From an uncultured Eubacteriales bacterium (lineage in GTDB: Bacteria > Bacillota > Clostridia > Oscillospirales > Oscillospiraceae), in assembly GCA_900555795.1 (NCBI GenBank), contig USMP01000055.1, forward strand, positions 1-7,670: a stretch of DNA of 7,670 nucleotides, written 5' to 3'. Made by a program: the position numbers and the translations under genes. The stretch's first letter is position 1, and every line of letters starts with the position of its first letter. Under the pieces are notes generated by a model, which saw only the letters and a list, made by a program, of their open reading frames with translations, made no database searches and was not told where the DNA came from. Shown piece after piece: positions 1-6,873 of this stretch.

Positions 1-74
1 GGCCATAGCCGCCGAACGAACGCGGAGGGCAGGCCCCGCCGCGCTTGGACTGGATGTAGAAACCAGTCGGCAAA

Positions 75-103
75 ATTATAACACGATTTTCCGCCGCTGT
101 AAA
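75..103 (-). promoter_or_regulatory. Strong leftward sigma-A-type promoter
   Basis: Read on the minus strand, TTTACA (103-98) is followed by a 17-nt spacer and TATAAT (80-75). A TGT just before the -10 makes it an extended -10 as well. This is only one base from the TTGACA/TATAAT consensus at ideal spacing. The predicted start is near 68, and the transcript would run off the left edge. The first transcribed bases can fold into a 6-bp hairpin (48-53 with 63-68), followed by a second GC-rich hairpin near 22-39. No start codon with a ribosome site lies in the 68 visible bases. The product is therefore unknown and could be a gene with a leader or a structured RNA. Confidence 0.7.
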
Positions 104-139
104 TGCCGGAGCAGTCCGGCGGGCGGAGGGATTTGCCGA

Positions 140-168
140 TTGCGCCGGCGGGCAAACTGTGGTAAAAT
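140..168 (+). promoter_or_regulatory. Extended -10 promoter for the exported deacetylase-fold gene
   Basis: TTGCGC (140-145), a 17-nt spacer and TAAAAT (163-168) form a plausible sigma-A promoter. TGG directly before the -10 gives the extended -10 element. It lies about 75 bp upstream of the GTG start at 245, so the leader would be about 70 nt. A 9-bp inverted repeat (AATAGCCGC 166-174, GCGGCTATT 193-201) overlaps the -10 and could be an operator. That role is inference only. Confidence 0.5.
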
Positions 169-230
169 AGCCGCATGGTATCAAGCCGCAAAGCGGCTAT
201 TCTGCGCCCATGCCGGCGGATCGGCGGGCG

Positions 231-235
231 GGAGG
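231..235 (+). promoter_or_regulatory. Ribosome binding site fixing the GTG start at 245
   Basis: GGAGG ends 9 nt before GTG 245 and lies in a very G-rich stretch (223-241). The frame is open upstream to a TTG at 140, but that codon falls in the promoter region. Only the GTG at 245 is followed by a proper signal peptide, so it is the preferred start. Confidence 0.65.
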
Positions 236-244
236 GGGCGGAGC

Positions 245-1363
245 GTGAAACGGATTTTTCGAAAAGCGGCAGCTTGGCTGCTGGCGGCAGCCCTGGCCCT
301 GACCCTGGCGCCAGGCCGGGGGCGGGCGGCGCTGTCGGGCGTATACTTCACAGCGGTCAACGGCGTGCTGATGGATCTGACGGCGGAAACCATGCCCTTC
401 CTCTCCAACGGGGTGCTCTACGTGCCCCACACCGTCTTTCAGGGGACGGATCTGGGCGTCAACTACGCCCGCAATTACAGCATGCATCTGGCCATCCTCT
501 ACACCATGGACATGGATCTGCGCTTCAACCTGGAGGAGCAGACCGTGGAGGACAAGGAGGGGCAGAGTTATGAAGGCCATGCCATTGAAAAGGGCGACTA
601 CATTTTCTTTCCCCTGGACATGGTCTGCCGCTACTTCGGTCTGTCCTGGACCTACCGCTCCACCGACACCGTCCCCCTGATCCGCGTGACCAGCGGCGTT
701 CAGATCCTCAGCGACGAAAAATTTATTGACGCCGCCGCTGGCCGGATGGCCGGCCTCTACAGCGCCTATGAGTCGCAGGTCCAGCAGCAGGGCGGAGCGG
801 AGGAGGGCGGCCCCTATCTGCCCATCGCGGGCCAGCAGGTCCACCTAGTCATTGCCGGACAGAGCGGAGAGGAGGCCCGGCAGGCCCTCTCCCTGCTGGC
901 CGCGGCGGATGCCCAGGCCACCTTCCTGCTGACGGCGGATCAGCTGGAACTGGACGGGGATCTGCTGCGGGGCGTGGTGGCCGGCGGCCACAGCGCGGCG
1001 CTTCTGATCCTGGGCCAGACGCCGGAGGAGGTGGAGGCGGAACTGGAGCGGGCCAGGGACCTGGCCTGGCGGGAGGCGATGCTCTGGCTGGACCTGGCCT
1101 GGTACGAGGGGAGCGCGGACATCGCCCCGCTGCTGGGGGAGATGGGCTTCTCCCTCATGACCTGGGAACTGGACCGGCGGGAGACGGGCCTATCCAGTTC
1201 CTCCCAGGCCAGAAGCCTTCTCGCCTCCATCGCGGCATACCGCCGGGATCTGGGGGTGTATCTGGGCCCCGCCGGCGGCTGCACGGACGGCTTGACGGCT
1301 CTGCTGACCGGTCTGGACAGCGCCGGCTGTCACATCTGCTCCTGGCACATGGTGTCGGGCTGA
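245..1363 (+). CDS. Exported protein: stalk-like domain plus degenerate polysaccharide-deacetylase (NodB) fold
   Basis: The product is about 372 residues from GTG 245. Residues 1-28 form a signal peptide: KRIFRK, then a hydrophobic Leu/Ala core, with likely cleavage after Ala28. Residues about 34-150 resemble the copper-amine-oxidase N-terminal-like stalk domain of surface proteins of Bacillota (VNG, PFLSNGVLYVP, FFPLDMVCRYFGLSW). Residues about 196-370 match the NodB fold in outline: an ATFLLTADQLE segment, a GGH segment, GFSLMTWELD, and a final SAGCHICSW strand. The catalytic motifs are missing. The TFDD position reads VIAG (202-205), the two metal histidines of the HxxxH motif read Leu254 and Gln258, and the late LH motif reads LGPA. 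It is therefore probably a non-enzymatic exported protein, perhaps carbohydrate-binding. It is followed by a 118-bp gap and then a two-component/HtrA operon, which may indicate an envelope role. The specific function is unknown. Confidence 0.75.
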   Translation: MKRIFRKAAAWLLAAALALTLAPGRGRAALSGVYFTAVNGVLMDLTAETMPFLSNGVLYVPHTVFQGTDLGVNYARNYSMHLAILYTMDMDLRFNLEEQTVEDKEGQSYEGHAIEKGDYIFFPLDMVCRYFGLSWTYRSTDTVPLIRVTSGVQILSDEKFIDAAAGRMAGLYSAYESQVQQQGGAEEGGPYLPIAGQQVHLVIAGQSGEEARQALSLLAAADAQATFLLTADQLELDGDLLRGVVAGGHSAALLILGQTPEEVEAELERARDLAWREAMLWLDLAWYEGSADIAPLLGEMGFSLMTWELDRRETGLSSSSQARSLLASIAAYRRDLGVYLGPAGGCTDGLTALLTGLDSAGCHICSWHMVSG

Positions 1364-1374
1364 TGGGAATCTAA

Positions 1375-1417
1375 TTTACAGAAAGTTCAAGCAAAATCTC
1401 CAAAACGGGGATATAAT
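1375..1417 (+). promoter_or_regulatory. Promoter of the two-component/HtrA operon, possibly activator-dependent
   Basis: A perfect TATAAT lies at 1412-1417, but no good -35 is found 16-18 bp upstream. The place is occupied by three weakly similar hexamers at exact 11-bp spacing: TTTACA (1375), TTCAAG (1386) and TCTCCA (1397). PhoB/PhoP-type regulators bind 11-bp direct repeats that replace the -35. The pattern is thus compatible with autoregulation by the downstream response regulator. The -10 is seen directly; the operator reading is inference, since only the first hexamer is a good match. Confidence 0.45.
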
Positions 1418-1481
1418 GCTACTCACTTTTAAAGAACATCCCCCTGGGCCGGCACGCCTCGGTGGATGAGGAGGGATTTGT

Positions 1482-2174
1482 ATGGCGAGAAAGATCCTGG
1501 TGGTGGAGGATGACCACAATATTTCCGATCTGATCCGCATGTATCTGGAGAAAGAGGGCTTCGAGGTGCAAACCGTCTTTGACGGCGCCGCCGCCGTGGA
1601 CGCCTTCCGCTCCATGCAGCCGGACATGGTTCTGCTGGACATCATGCTGCCGGTTATGGACGGCTGGGCGGTGTGCGGCAAGATCCGGGAGACCAGCCGC
1701 ACGCCCATCATCATGATCACCGCCAAAAGCGAGGTGTTCGACCGCATCCAGGGCCTGGAGATGGGGGCGGACGACTACATTGTCAAGCCCTTTGAAATGA
1801 AGGAACTCATTGCCCGCATCAACGCCGTGCTGCGGCGCACGGAAATTCCCGACGACACGAAAAAGCGGCTGGTCTTTGACAAGCTGGTGATTGATCTGGA
1901 CTCCTATGAACTGACAGTGGACGGGAAAAAGATTGATACCCCGCCCAAGGAGTTGGAACTTCTCTACCACCTGGCCTCCACCCCCAACCGGGTCTACACC
2001 CGCAACCAGCTGCTGGATGAGGTATGGGGCTTCGACTACTTTGGAGACAGCCGCACAGTGGATGTGCATATCAAGCGCCTGCGGGAAAAGGTGGAGGGCA
2101 TCAGCGACCAGTGGGCGCTGAAGACTGTCTGGGGCGTGGGGTACAAGTTTGAACTGACACCCACCGGCAAATAA
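1482..2174 (+). CDS. OmpR/PhoB-family two-component response regulator
   Basis: This 230-residue DNA-binding regulator has the usual length for its family. Residues 1-118 form the receiver domain: acidic pair Asp10-Asp11, phospho-acceptor Asp53 in VLLDIMLP, Thr80, and Lys102-Pro103 in the VKPF motif. Residues about 128-226 form the winged-helix DNA-binding domain, with the recognition helix at RTVDVHIKRLREK (191-203) and the wing ending in VWGVGYKF. All key residues are present, so it should be functional. AGGAGGG (1469-1475) sits 6 nt before the ATG. The partner histidine kinase follows after 62 bp. It most likely senses cell-envelope state through that kinase and controls the downstream HtrA gene. 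The stimulus cannot be read from sequence, so no symbol is given. Confidence 0.95.
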   Translation: MARKILVVEDDHNISDLIRMYLEKEGFEVQTVFDGAAAVDAFRSMQPDMVLLDIMLPVMDGWAVCGKIRETSRTPIIMITAKSEVFDRIQGLEMGADDYIVKPFEMKELIARINAVLRRTEIPDDTKKRLVFDKLVIDLDSYELTVDGKKIDTPPKELELLYHLASTPNRVYTRNQLLDEVWGFDYFGDSRTVDVHIKRLREKVEGISDQWALKTVWGVGYKFELTPTGK

Positions 2175-2236
2175 ATCTTCCCCGCCCAGCGCACACAAGC
2201 CCCCGCCGCAGCCGGTGCCGGCAGAAAGGAACCCCC

Positions 2237-3694
2237 ATGAGCAGATTCAAAGGCATCTATTGGCGCCAGTTCATCGTCACCATCGGCATGGTGGCCCTGA
2301 CCCTGGTGCTGTTGGGCACCTCCTTTTTTGCCCTGACATACAGCTACATTATGACGGAAAAGCGCAACGAATTGGAGGATAAGGCCCACATGATCGCCCA
2401 GATGGCGGAGGCCTCCTACCAGCAGCCCCTCTACCAGGGGGTGTGGAACGAGGAACTGCGGGATATGATGAACGTGGCCCAGAAGATGTCCAACGTGACG
2501 TTCCTGATCTGGATTCCCTCCTTCGGCGGCTTTATCAGCACCGATACCAGCATTGGCGGCGTGGAACTGACCCTGCCCAGCGCCATGGGCGAGAAGCTGC
2601 AGGCCGGGGAGACCTACGTCGGCAGCAGCGATCTGGGGATCTACGACAGCAAGCGCTTCGTGGTGGCCATTCCCGCCCAGAACGACGAGAGCGGCGGCGT
2701 GGTGGTTGGCCCGGTACTGGCCATTACCGAGCCCAGTTCCCTGACGGAGATGTGGCGGGCCTTTTTGGGCATTTTCGGCATGACCTCCATCACCGTGCTG
2801 CTCATCGCCTTTGTGGCCACCGCCACCACCTCCATGCAGCAGACCAAGCCCATCAAGGACATGGCCTCCGCCGCCCGAAAATTTGCCGAGGGCAATTTCG
2901 ACGCCCGGGTCTACGACACAGGCCGGGACGACGAGGTGGGGGAACTGACGGAGGCCTTTAACGCCATGGCCGACTCCCTTCAGCGCACGGAACAGCAGCG
3001 CCGGGAGTTTATCGCCAACATCTCCCACGAACTGAAAACCCCCATGACCACCATCGCCGGCTACGCCGACGGGATTCTGGACGGGGTCATCTCTCCGGAG
3101 GAGGAGAAGCAGTACCTGCGCATCATCTCCAACGAGAGCCGGCGCCTCAGCCGCCTGGTGCGGCGGATGCTGGACGTCAGCCAGCTGCAGAGCATCGACC
3201 TCATCAAGCAGAAAAAGCCCTTTGACCTGTCGGAGTCCATGCGGCGGGTGCTGGTGTCCATGGAGAAAAAGATTACGGACCGGGGGCTGGATGTGGACGT
3301 GGAAATCCCCGAGGACCCGGTGATTGTGCTGGGGGACAACGACCTTTTGACCCAGGTGGTCTACAATCTGCTGGAGAACGCCGCCAAATTCGCCTCCCCC
3401 GATTCCACCCTCTTTCTGGGCCTGGAAAAGCAGGGGGAAAAGGCGGTTGTTACCATCTGCAACCAGGGGGAGACCATTCCTTCGGACGAACTGCCCCTGC
3501 TCTTTGAGCGCTTTCACAAGAGCGACAAGTCCCGCAGCGAGGACAAGGACGGCGTGGGCCTGGGGCTGTACATCGTCCGCACGATTTTGGAGCAGCACCG
3601 GGAAGAGATCAGCGCCACCAGTGAAAACGGTGTGACCACCTTCTCCTTCACCGTCCAGCTGGCGGAGGAGCGGACGGCCGCCAAGAACGGGTGA
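2237..3694 (+). CDS. Membrane sensor histidine kinase
   Basis: The 485-residue protein is the cognate kinase of the regulator just upstream. Transmembrane helix 1 is at about 11-37 and helix 2 at about 173-197, bracketing a roughly 135-residue extracytoplasmic sensor region with no recognised fold. A HAMP linker follows at about 200-253. The HisKA domain carries the phospho-accepting His264 in ISHELKTPM. The HATPase domain has the N box (Asn377 and Asn381 in YNLLENAAKF), a variant G1 box (CNQGETIP, Asn409 where many kinases have Asp), an F box (LFERFHKSD) and the G2 box (GVGLGLYIV, 439-447). CusS-like kinases share the Asn form of G1, so activity is expected. AAAGGA (2225-2230) precedes the ATG by 6 nt. 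Its TGA overlaps the ribosome site of the HtrA gene, which suggests translational coupling. Confidence 0.95.
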   Translation: MSRFKGIYWRQFIVTIGMVALTLVLLGTSFFALTYSYIMTEKRNELEDKAHMIAQMAEASYQQPLYQGVWNEELRDMMNVAQKMSNVTFLIWIPSFGGFISTDTSIGGVELTLPSAMGEKLQAGETYVGSSDLGIYDSKRFVVAIPAQNDESGGVVVGPVLAITEPSSLTEMWRAFLGIFGMTSITVLLIAFVATATTSMQQTKPIKDMASAARKFAEGNFDARVYDTGRDDEVGELTEAFNAMADSLQRTEQQRREFIANISHELKTPMTTIAGYADGILDGVISPEEEKQYLRIISNESRRLSRLVRRMLDVSQLQSIDLIKQKKPFDLSESMRRVLVSMEKKITDRGLDVDVEIPEDPVIVLGDNDLLTQVVYNLLENAAKFASPDSTLFLGLEKQGEKAVVTICNQGETIPSDELPLLFERFHKSDKSRSEDKDGVGLGLYIVRTILEQHREEISATSENGVTTFSFTVQLAEERTAAKNG

Positions 3695-3704
3695 GGAGGC
3701 ACAT

Positions 3705-5045
3705 ATGGATTTTGAACAGCAGAAAGAGATCGTTCTGACCTACCGGTCGGAGGAGCAGGCGGAGCCCGTACAGCTGCGCTATGAGCGGGACCTGCCGGAG
3801 AGCATGCTGACCCCGCCGCCGGCCCCGGCCCCTCTCTGGCGGGCGGCCATCGCCCCGCCGGAGAAGCCCTCCCGGGGCCGCTGGGGGATGCGCCTCTTTG
3901 TTATCTTGTCCGTGCTGGTTGTGGCGGTATGCCTGGGGCTCGGCATCTGGTACGCCCTGAGGGGCGGCGGCGACGGCAACGTTCCACCCCCTTACGGAGG
4001 CGGCAGCCAGGCCCCCTATGGGGACGGCGACTTCTACTACTGGTCTGATGAGGAGCCCAGCACCGCGGAGACCACCATCGCCCGCTATCCCACCGGCGGC
4101 GACGCGGCCATGGCGCTGGTTTCCGCCCCGGACCAGGAGCGCCTGACCCCCCAGGAGGTGTACCAGAGGGTGAATCCCTCCGTTGTCACCGTGCTGGGCT
4201 ATCAAAGCACCTCCGCCAGCGTGGGCACCGGCATTGTCTTTACCTCCGACGGCTACCTCCTCACCAATTACCATGTGATTGCCGGCAGCTATGAGTGCCT
4301 GGTGCTGCTGACAGACGCCTACGGGGTGGACAGCAGCTACAGCGCCCAGCTGGTGGGCTATGATGTGGACAACGACCTGGCGGTACTGAAGGTGGACGCC
4401 CAGGGCCTCACGGCGGCGGAATTCGGCGTCAGCGACGAGCTTACCGTGGGTGACAAGGTCTACGCCATCGGCAATCCCCTGGGCATGGAGTTGCGGGGCA
4501 CGTTTACCGACGGCATCGTCTCCGCCATCAACCGGGACGTGGATGTGGACGGGATTACCATGACCCTGCTCCAGACCAACGCCGCCCTCAACTCCGGCAA
4601 TTCCGGCGGCCCCCTTATCAACGAATACGGCCAGGTGGTGGGCATCAACACCATCAAGATGATGAGCGGCTATGACACCATTGAGGGCCTTGGATTTGCC
4701 ATTCCCACAAGCCTGGCGGTCCGCTGGGTCAACGAGATCATCCAATTTGGGCAAATTCAGCCCCAGCCGGTGCTGGGTCTGTCCATCAGCCGCATCCCCA
4801 CCACCCTGCCCGACGGCTCCAGCGGTCTGGAGATCATGGAGGTGACGGCGGGCCTCGGCGGCGAGAAGGCGGGCATCCAAGTGGGGGACTACGTAGTGGC
4901 CTTCGCCGGGGAGTCCGTCAGCAGCACCGAGGACATTCTGGCCCTGCGCCGGGATCTCTATGTGGGGGATCTGGTCAGTATCCGCGTGTGGCGAAACGGC
5001 ATATACCTGGATCTGACCCTGGAGATGATGGAAAGCGGCAGCTGA
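3705..5045 (+). CDS. htrA: Membrane-anchored HtrA/DegP-like serine protease with PDZ domain
   Basis: The 446-residue protein is an S1C-family quality-control protease for misfolded exported proteins. Residues 1-62 are a Pro- and charge-rich cytoplasmic tail, and residues about 63-85 are a single membrane anchor. A Gly/Pro/Tyr/acidic linker runs from 87 to 140. The protease domain (about 148-345) contains the full triad: His190 in TNYHVI, Asp224 in DNDLAVLKV and Ser300 in GNSGGP. One PDZ domain covers about 355-440 (QPVLGLSI, KAGIQVGDYVVAFAG). This matches Gram-positive HtrA layout, with the active site outside the membrane. GAGGAGG (3693-3699), overlapping the kinase stop, lies 5 nt before the ATG. 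Its position behind a regulator-kinase pair resembles CssRS-HtrA and CiaRH-HtrA, so induction by secretion or envelope stress is a reasonable inference. Confidence 0.93.
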   Translation: MDFEQQKEIVLTYRSEEQAEPVQLRYERDLPESMLTPPPAPAPLWRAAIAPPEKPSRGRWGMRLFVILSVLVVAVCLGLGIWYALRGGGDGNVPPPYGGGSQAPYGDGDFYYWSDEEPSTAETTIARYPTGGDAAMALVSAPDQERLTPQEVYQRVNPSVVTVLGYQSTSASVGTGIVFTSDGYLLTNYHVIAGSYECLVLLTDAYGVDSSYSAQLVGYDVDNDLAVLKVDAQGLTAAEFGVSDELTVGDKVYAIGNPLGMELRGTFTDGIVSAINRDVDVDGITMTLLQTNAALNSGNSGGPLINEYGQVVGINTIKMMSGYDTIEGLGFAIPTSLAVRWVNEIIQFGQIQPQPVLGLSISRIPTTLPDGSSGLEIMEVTAGLGGEKAGIQVGDYVVAFAGESVSSTEDILALRRDLYVGDLVSIRVWRNGIYLDLTLEMMESGS

Positions 5046-5070
5046 AACAGCTGCCCTCCTGTGCGCGAAA

Positions 5071-5111
5071 ATTGCCCCGGGGAGCCTGCCAAGCAGGCTC
5101 CCCGGGGCAAT
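5071..5111. terminator. Perfect 19-bp hairpin between convergent genes
   Basis: ATTGCCCCGGGGAGCCTGC (5071-5089) pairs perfectly with its reverse complement at 5093-5111 across a CAA loop. The hairpin starts 25 bp after the HtrA stop and 18 bp after the stop of the convergent peptidase gene. On the minus strand it runs straight into TTTT (5071-5068), giving a classical intrinsic terminator. On the plus strand no U-tract follows, so rightward termination would rely on the very stable stem alone. Confidence 0.85.
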
Positions 5112-5129
5112 CAGCTTCTATTGGCTCTC

Positions 5130-6285
5130 CTACAGTTCCTCCGTCAGATCGGCGTAGAGCAGCATCAGGCTCAGAGCGATCGCCTGTCCCATGGGCATGC
5201 TGCTCAGATCCACCCACTCCTCCCGGGTATGGGCCAGGCCTCCAAGAACGGTACCCACGGTGTTGGCCGGAATGCCCAGGGAAAGGGGCACGTTGCTGTC
5301 CGTGGAGCAGGGGGCGTAGTCAATGGCACCGGTATAGAACGTACCGATACTATCGGCGCTCTGCCGGGTGAAGGCGTCCAGCGCCGACGCGTCCACGGGG
5401 CCGTTGCCCGGACGCACTCCCAGCAGTTCCACCGTCACCTCGCCGCCCAGGTCCCGGCAGGTGTCCACCGCCTGATGGAAGGCCCTCTCCATTGTCTCCA
5501 GGCACTTCTGGGATGTGGACCGGAACTCATACAGCATGCTGCATGCCTGGGGCAGGGAGTTGACCGTTGTGCCGCCCTCAATGCGCCCCACATTGTAGGT
5601 GGTTTTCACCTCTGTGGGGGGCTGGATTTTGTACAGTTCCCCCACCAGGCGGCAGAGGATCTCAATGGCGTTGGGCTCCCCAAAATTTAAATAGGAGTGG
5701 CCCCCCCACCGTTTTACAGCTGATCCGGTAGCGGTAGGAACCCACCGCATTGCTGCAGCACTGGGGGGTGTAGCCGTCAAAGGAGTAAAAGGCCCGTATC
5801 CGATCCCCATAGGAGACAAACAGTTCCTTCGCCCCGTCCAGGTTGCCCAGGCCCTCCTCGCAGGAATTGGCCACAATCAGCACACCGCAGGTAAGCTTTA
5901 CCTGATTTTGCAGCAGGTACTTGGCCCCCAGCAGCAGATGCACCAGGTTGGCCGTGTCGTCCCCAATGCCGGGGGCGTAGAGCCTGCCCGCCTCCTCCCG
6001 CATGGGAAGGGTGTCCTCGTCGGGAAACACGATATCCGTATGCGCCGCAAAGGCCACCAGCTCCCGGTGCTCCTCGCAGCCAATTTTGCAGATGACATTT
6101 TTGGCCATGTCTATGGTCACATCCCGGGCCCCCTGGGCCAGCAGCCAATCCCGGCAGAATTCCGCCCGCAGGTCCTCCCGGCGGGTGGGCGTGGGAATCC
6201 TGCCCAGGGTCCGCAGCAGTTCCAATGCCTCCTGGTTGCACGCCTGGGCATACGCCTGCGCCAGGTCCCTGATCCGTCGATTCAT
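5130..6285 (-). pseudogene. M20-family metallopeptidase, frameshifted
   Basis: The gene encodes a two-zinc M20/M25/M40-type peptidase of about 384 residues if the reading frame is restored. The N-terminal part (ATG at 6285, AGGAAG 7 nt upstream) has metal/catalytic motifs AHTD (His82, Asp84), GIGDD (Asp109), NSCEEG (Glu143, Glu144) and SFDG (Asp170). It runs into the dimerisation-domain motif KTVGG and then leaves frame. The rest, in the other frame, continues as GGHSYLNFGEPNAIE and ends with the last metal ligand in GLAHTREEW (about His352). The switch falls at a run of seven Gs on the coding strand (5701-5707); six would restore the frame. As written, a truncated product of 207 residues results. 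The substrate is unknown. It was probably the last gene of an operon with the permease and CapA-like genes, starting 14 bp after the CapA-like stop. Confidence 0.88.
5701..5707 (-). other. G7 homopolymer at the peptidase frameshift
   Basis: Seven Cs on the plus strand (seven Gs in the mRNA) sit exactly where homology passes from one frame to the other. Read with six Gs, the codons give V-G-G-H-S-Y, the expected M20 motif. Read with seven, they give V-G-G-P-L-L and a stop 13 codons later. A slippage mutation, phase variation or a sequencing error are all possible. Confidence 0.85.
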
Positions 6286-6299
6286 ACAGCTTCTTCCTT

Positions 6300-6833
6300 T
6301 TACATACAGTCAACATAGCCCACGCCATCCTCCACGCGGATGGCTGTACCGAAGGGCTGGCTCAGCCGGGCCAAATAGCGCAGGGTATCCTCGTCCCGGG
6401 TCAGCACCGGGGTACCCCGGCGGGTCCGGGGCTCACCCGTCCCCAGGGAAACAGGATACAGCCGTACCCCGGTGACGCGCCCATCCTCCATATCCCAGAA
6501 GGCCATCACCGAGCGCCAAATGTTTTCCTGCGTGGGGTAGCCGGCGGTGCCGTTTTTGCTGCGCTGATCCATATACGCCCCCACCTTGGTGTGAATTGGC
6601 AGGCGCTTGTTGTCATAGGCCTCGTAAGGCTGGCGGGAAACTGTCTCCGTCTGGAAGATAAAGTTCCCCAGGCTGTACAGAATCAGCCCACCGGGGTACA
6701 GTTCCACGCCCCGCAGTTCATGGGGGCCGTGTCCAATAACTGCCTGGAGTTCCTCCAGGCCCTGGTACCCCTTCCGCGGAAAGCGGCGGGTAATAAAGGC
6801 GTCGCCGGTGGCAATGCAGGTAATAGGCTCCAC
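6300..6833 (-). pseudogene. CapA-like (poly-gamma-glutamate capsule type) metallophosphatase-fold protein with internal deletion
   Basis: The 177-residue frame is open and has a good start (GTG at 6833), but it looks like the two ends of a protein normally around 400 residues. Residues 1-28 carry the family N-terminus (CIATGDAFITRR, GYQGLEEL). Residues from about 30 onward jump to the late part: VIGHGPHELRG, the GGLILYSLGNFIFQ strand, and a C-terminal region ending FGTAIRVEDGVGYVDCM. The middle, which in the family holds the NLE and NH metal-site motifs, is absent, so activity is unlikely. An 8-bp inverted repeat (6742-6760) lies at the apparent joint. Upstream by 40 bp is the permease remnant and downstream by 14 bp the peptidase, suggesting a former operon. 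A genuine short protein is less likely. The assignment rests on remembered family structure, not on an alignment. Confidence 0.72.
6742..6760. repeat. 8-bp perfect inverted repeat at the CapA deletion joint
   Basis: GCCTGGAG (6742-6749) and CTCCAGGC (6753-6760) are separated by TTC. The hairpin lies at residues about 25-31 of the CapA-like frame, exactly where N-terminal family sequence passes into C-terminal sequence. It may have promoted the deletion or may be coincidence. Confidence 0.6.
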
Positions 6834-6840
6834 AGAATAT

Positions 6841-6845
6841 CTCCT
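6841..6845 (-). promoter_or_regulatory. Ribosome binding site for the CapA-like GTG start
   Basis: On the minus strand AAAGGAG precedes GTG (6833-6831) by 7 nt and lies in the 40-bp gap after the permease stop. This fixes the non-ATG start and shows that the N-terminus of the CapA-like gene is original, so the loss is internal. Confidence 0.75.
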
Positions 6846-6873
6846 TTCTGATACAAGCTGACGGAACCGAACC

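Noticed and set aside
1..74. Minus-strand frame beginning at a TTG next to the -10
   Set aside because: The TTG lies upstream of the predicted transcription start and has no ribosome site. The few residues are not recognisable.
223..241. G-quadruplex over the ribosome site of the exported-protein gene
   Set aside because: The G-runs are uneven and only three tracts of three or more Gs are present. In DNA this GC-rich it is not distinguishable from chance plus a ribosome site.
140..244. Upstream extension of the exported-protein frame to a TTG at 140
   Set aside because: The extension overlaps the promoter, has no ribosome site and would bury the signal peptide 35 residues inside the protein.
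2036..4880. Long minus-strand open frames opposite the kinase and HtrA genes
   Set aside because: They are rich in His, Gly and Val, as expected from the reverse complement of GC-rich coding DNA. They lack ribosome sites and lie fully antisense to well-identified genes.
5130..6285. Programmed frameshift in the peptidase gene
   Set aside because: There is no typical slippery heptamer with a stimulatory structure, and M20 peptidases are not known to use recoding. A simple indel explains it.
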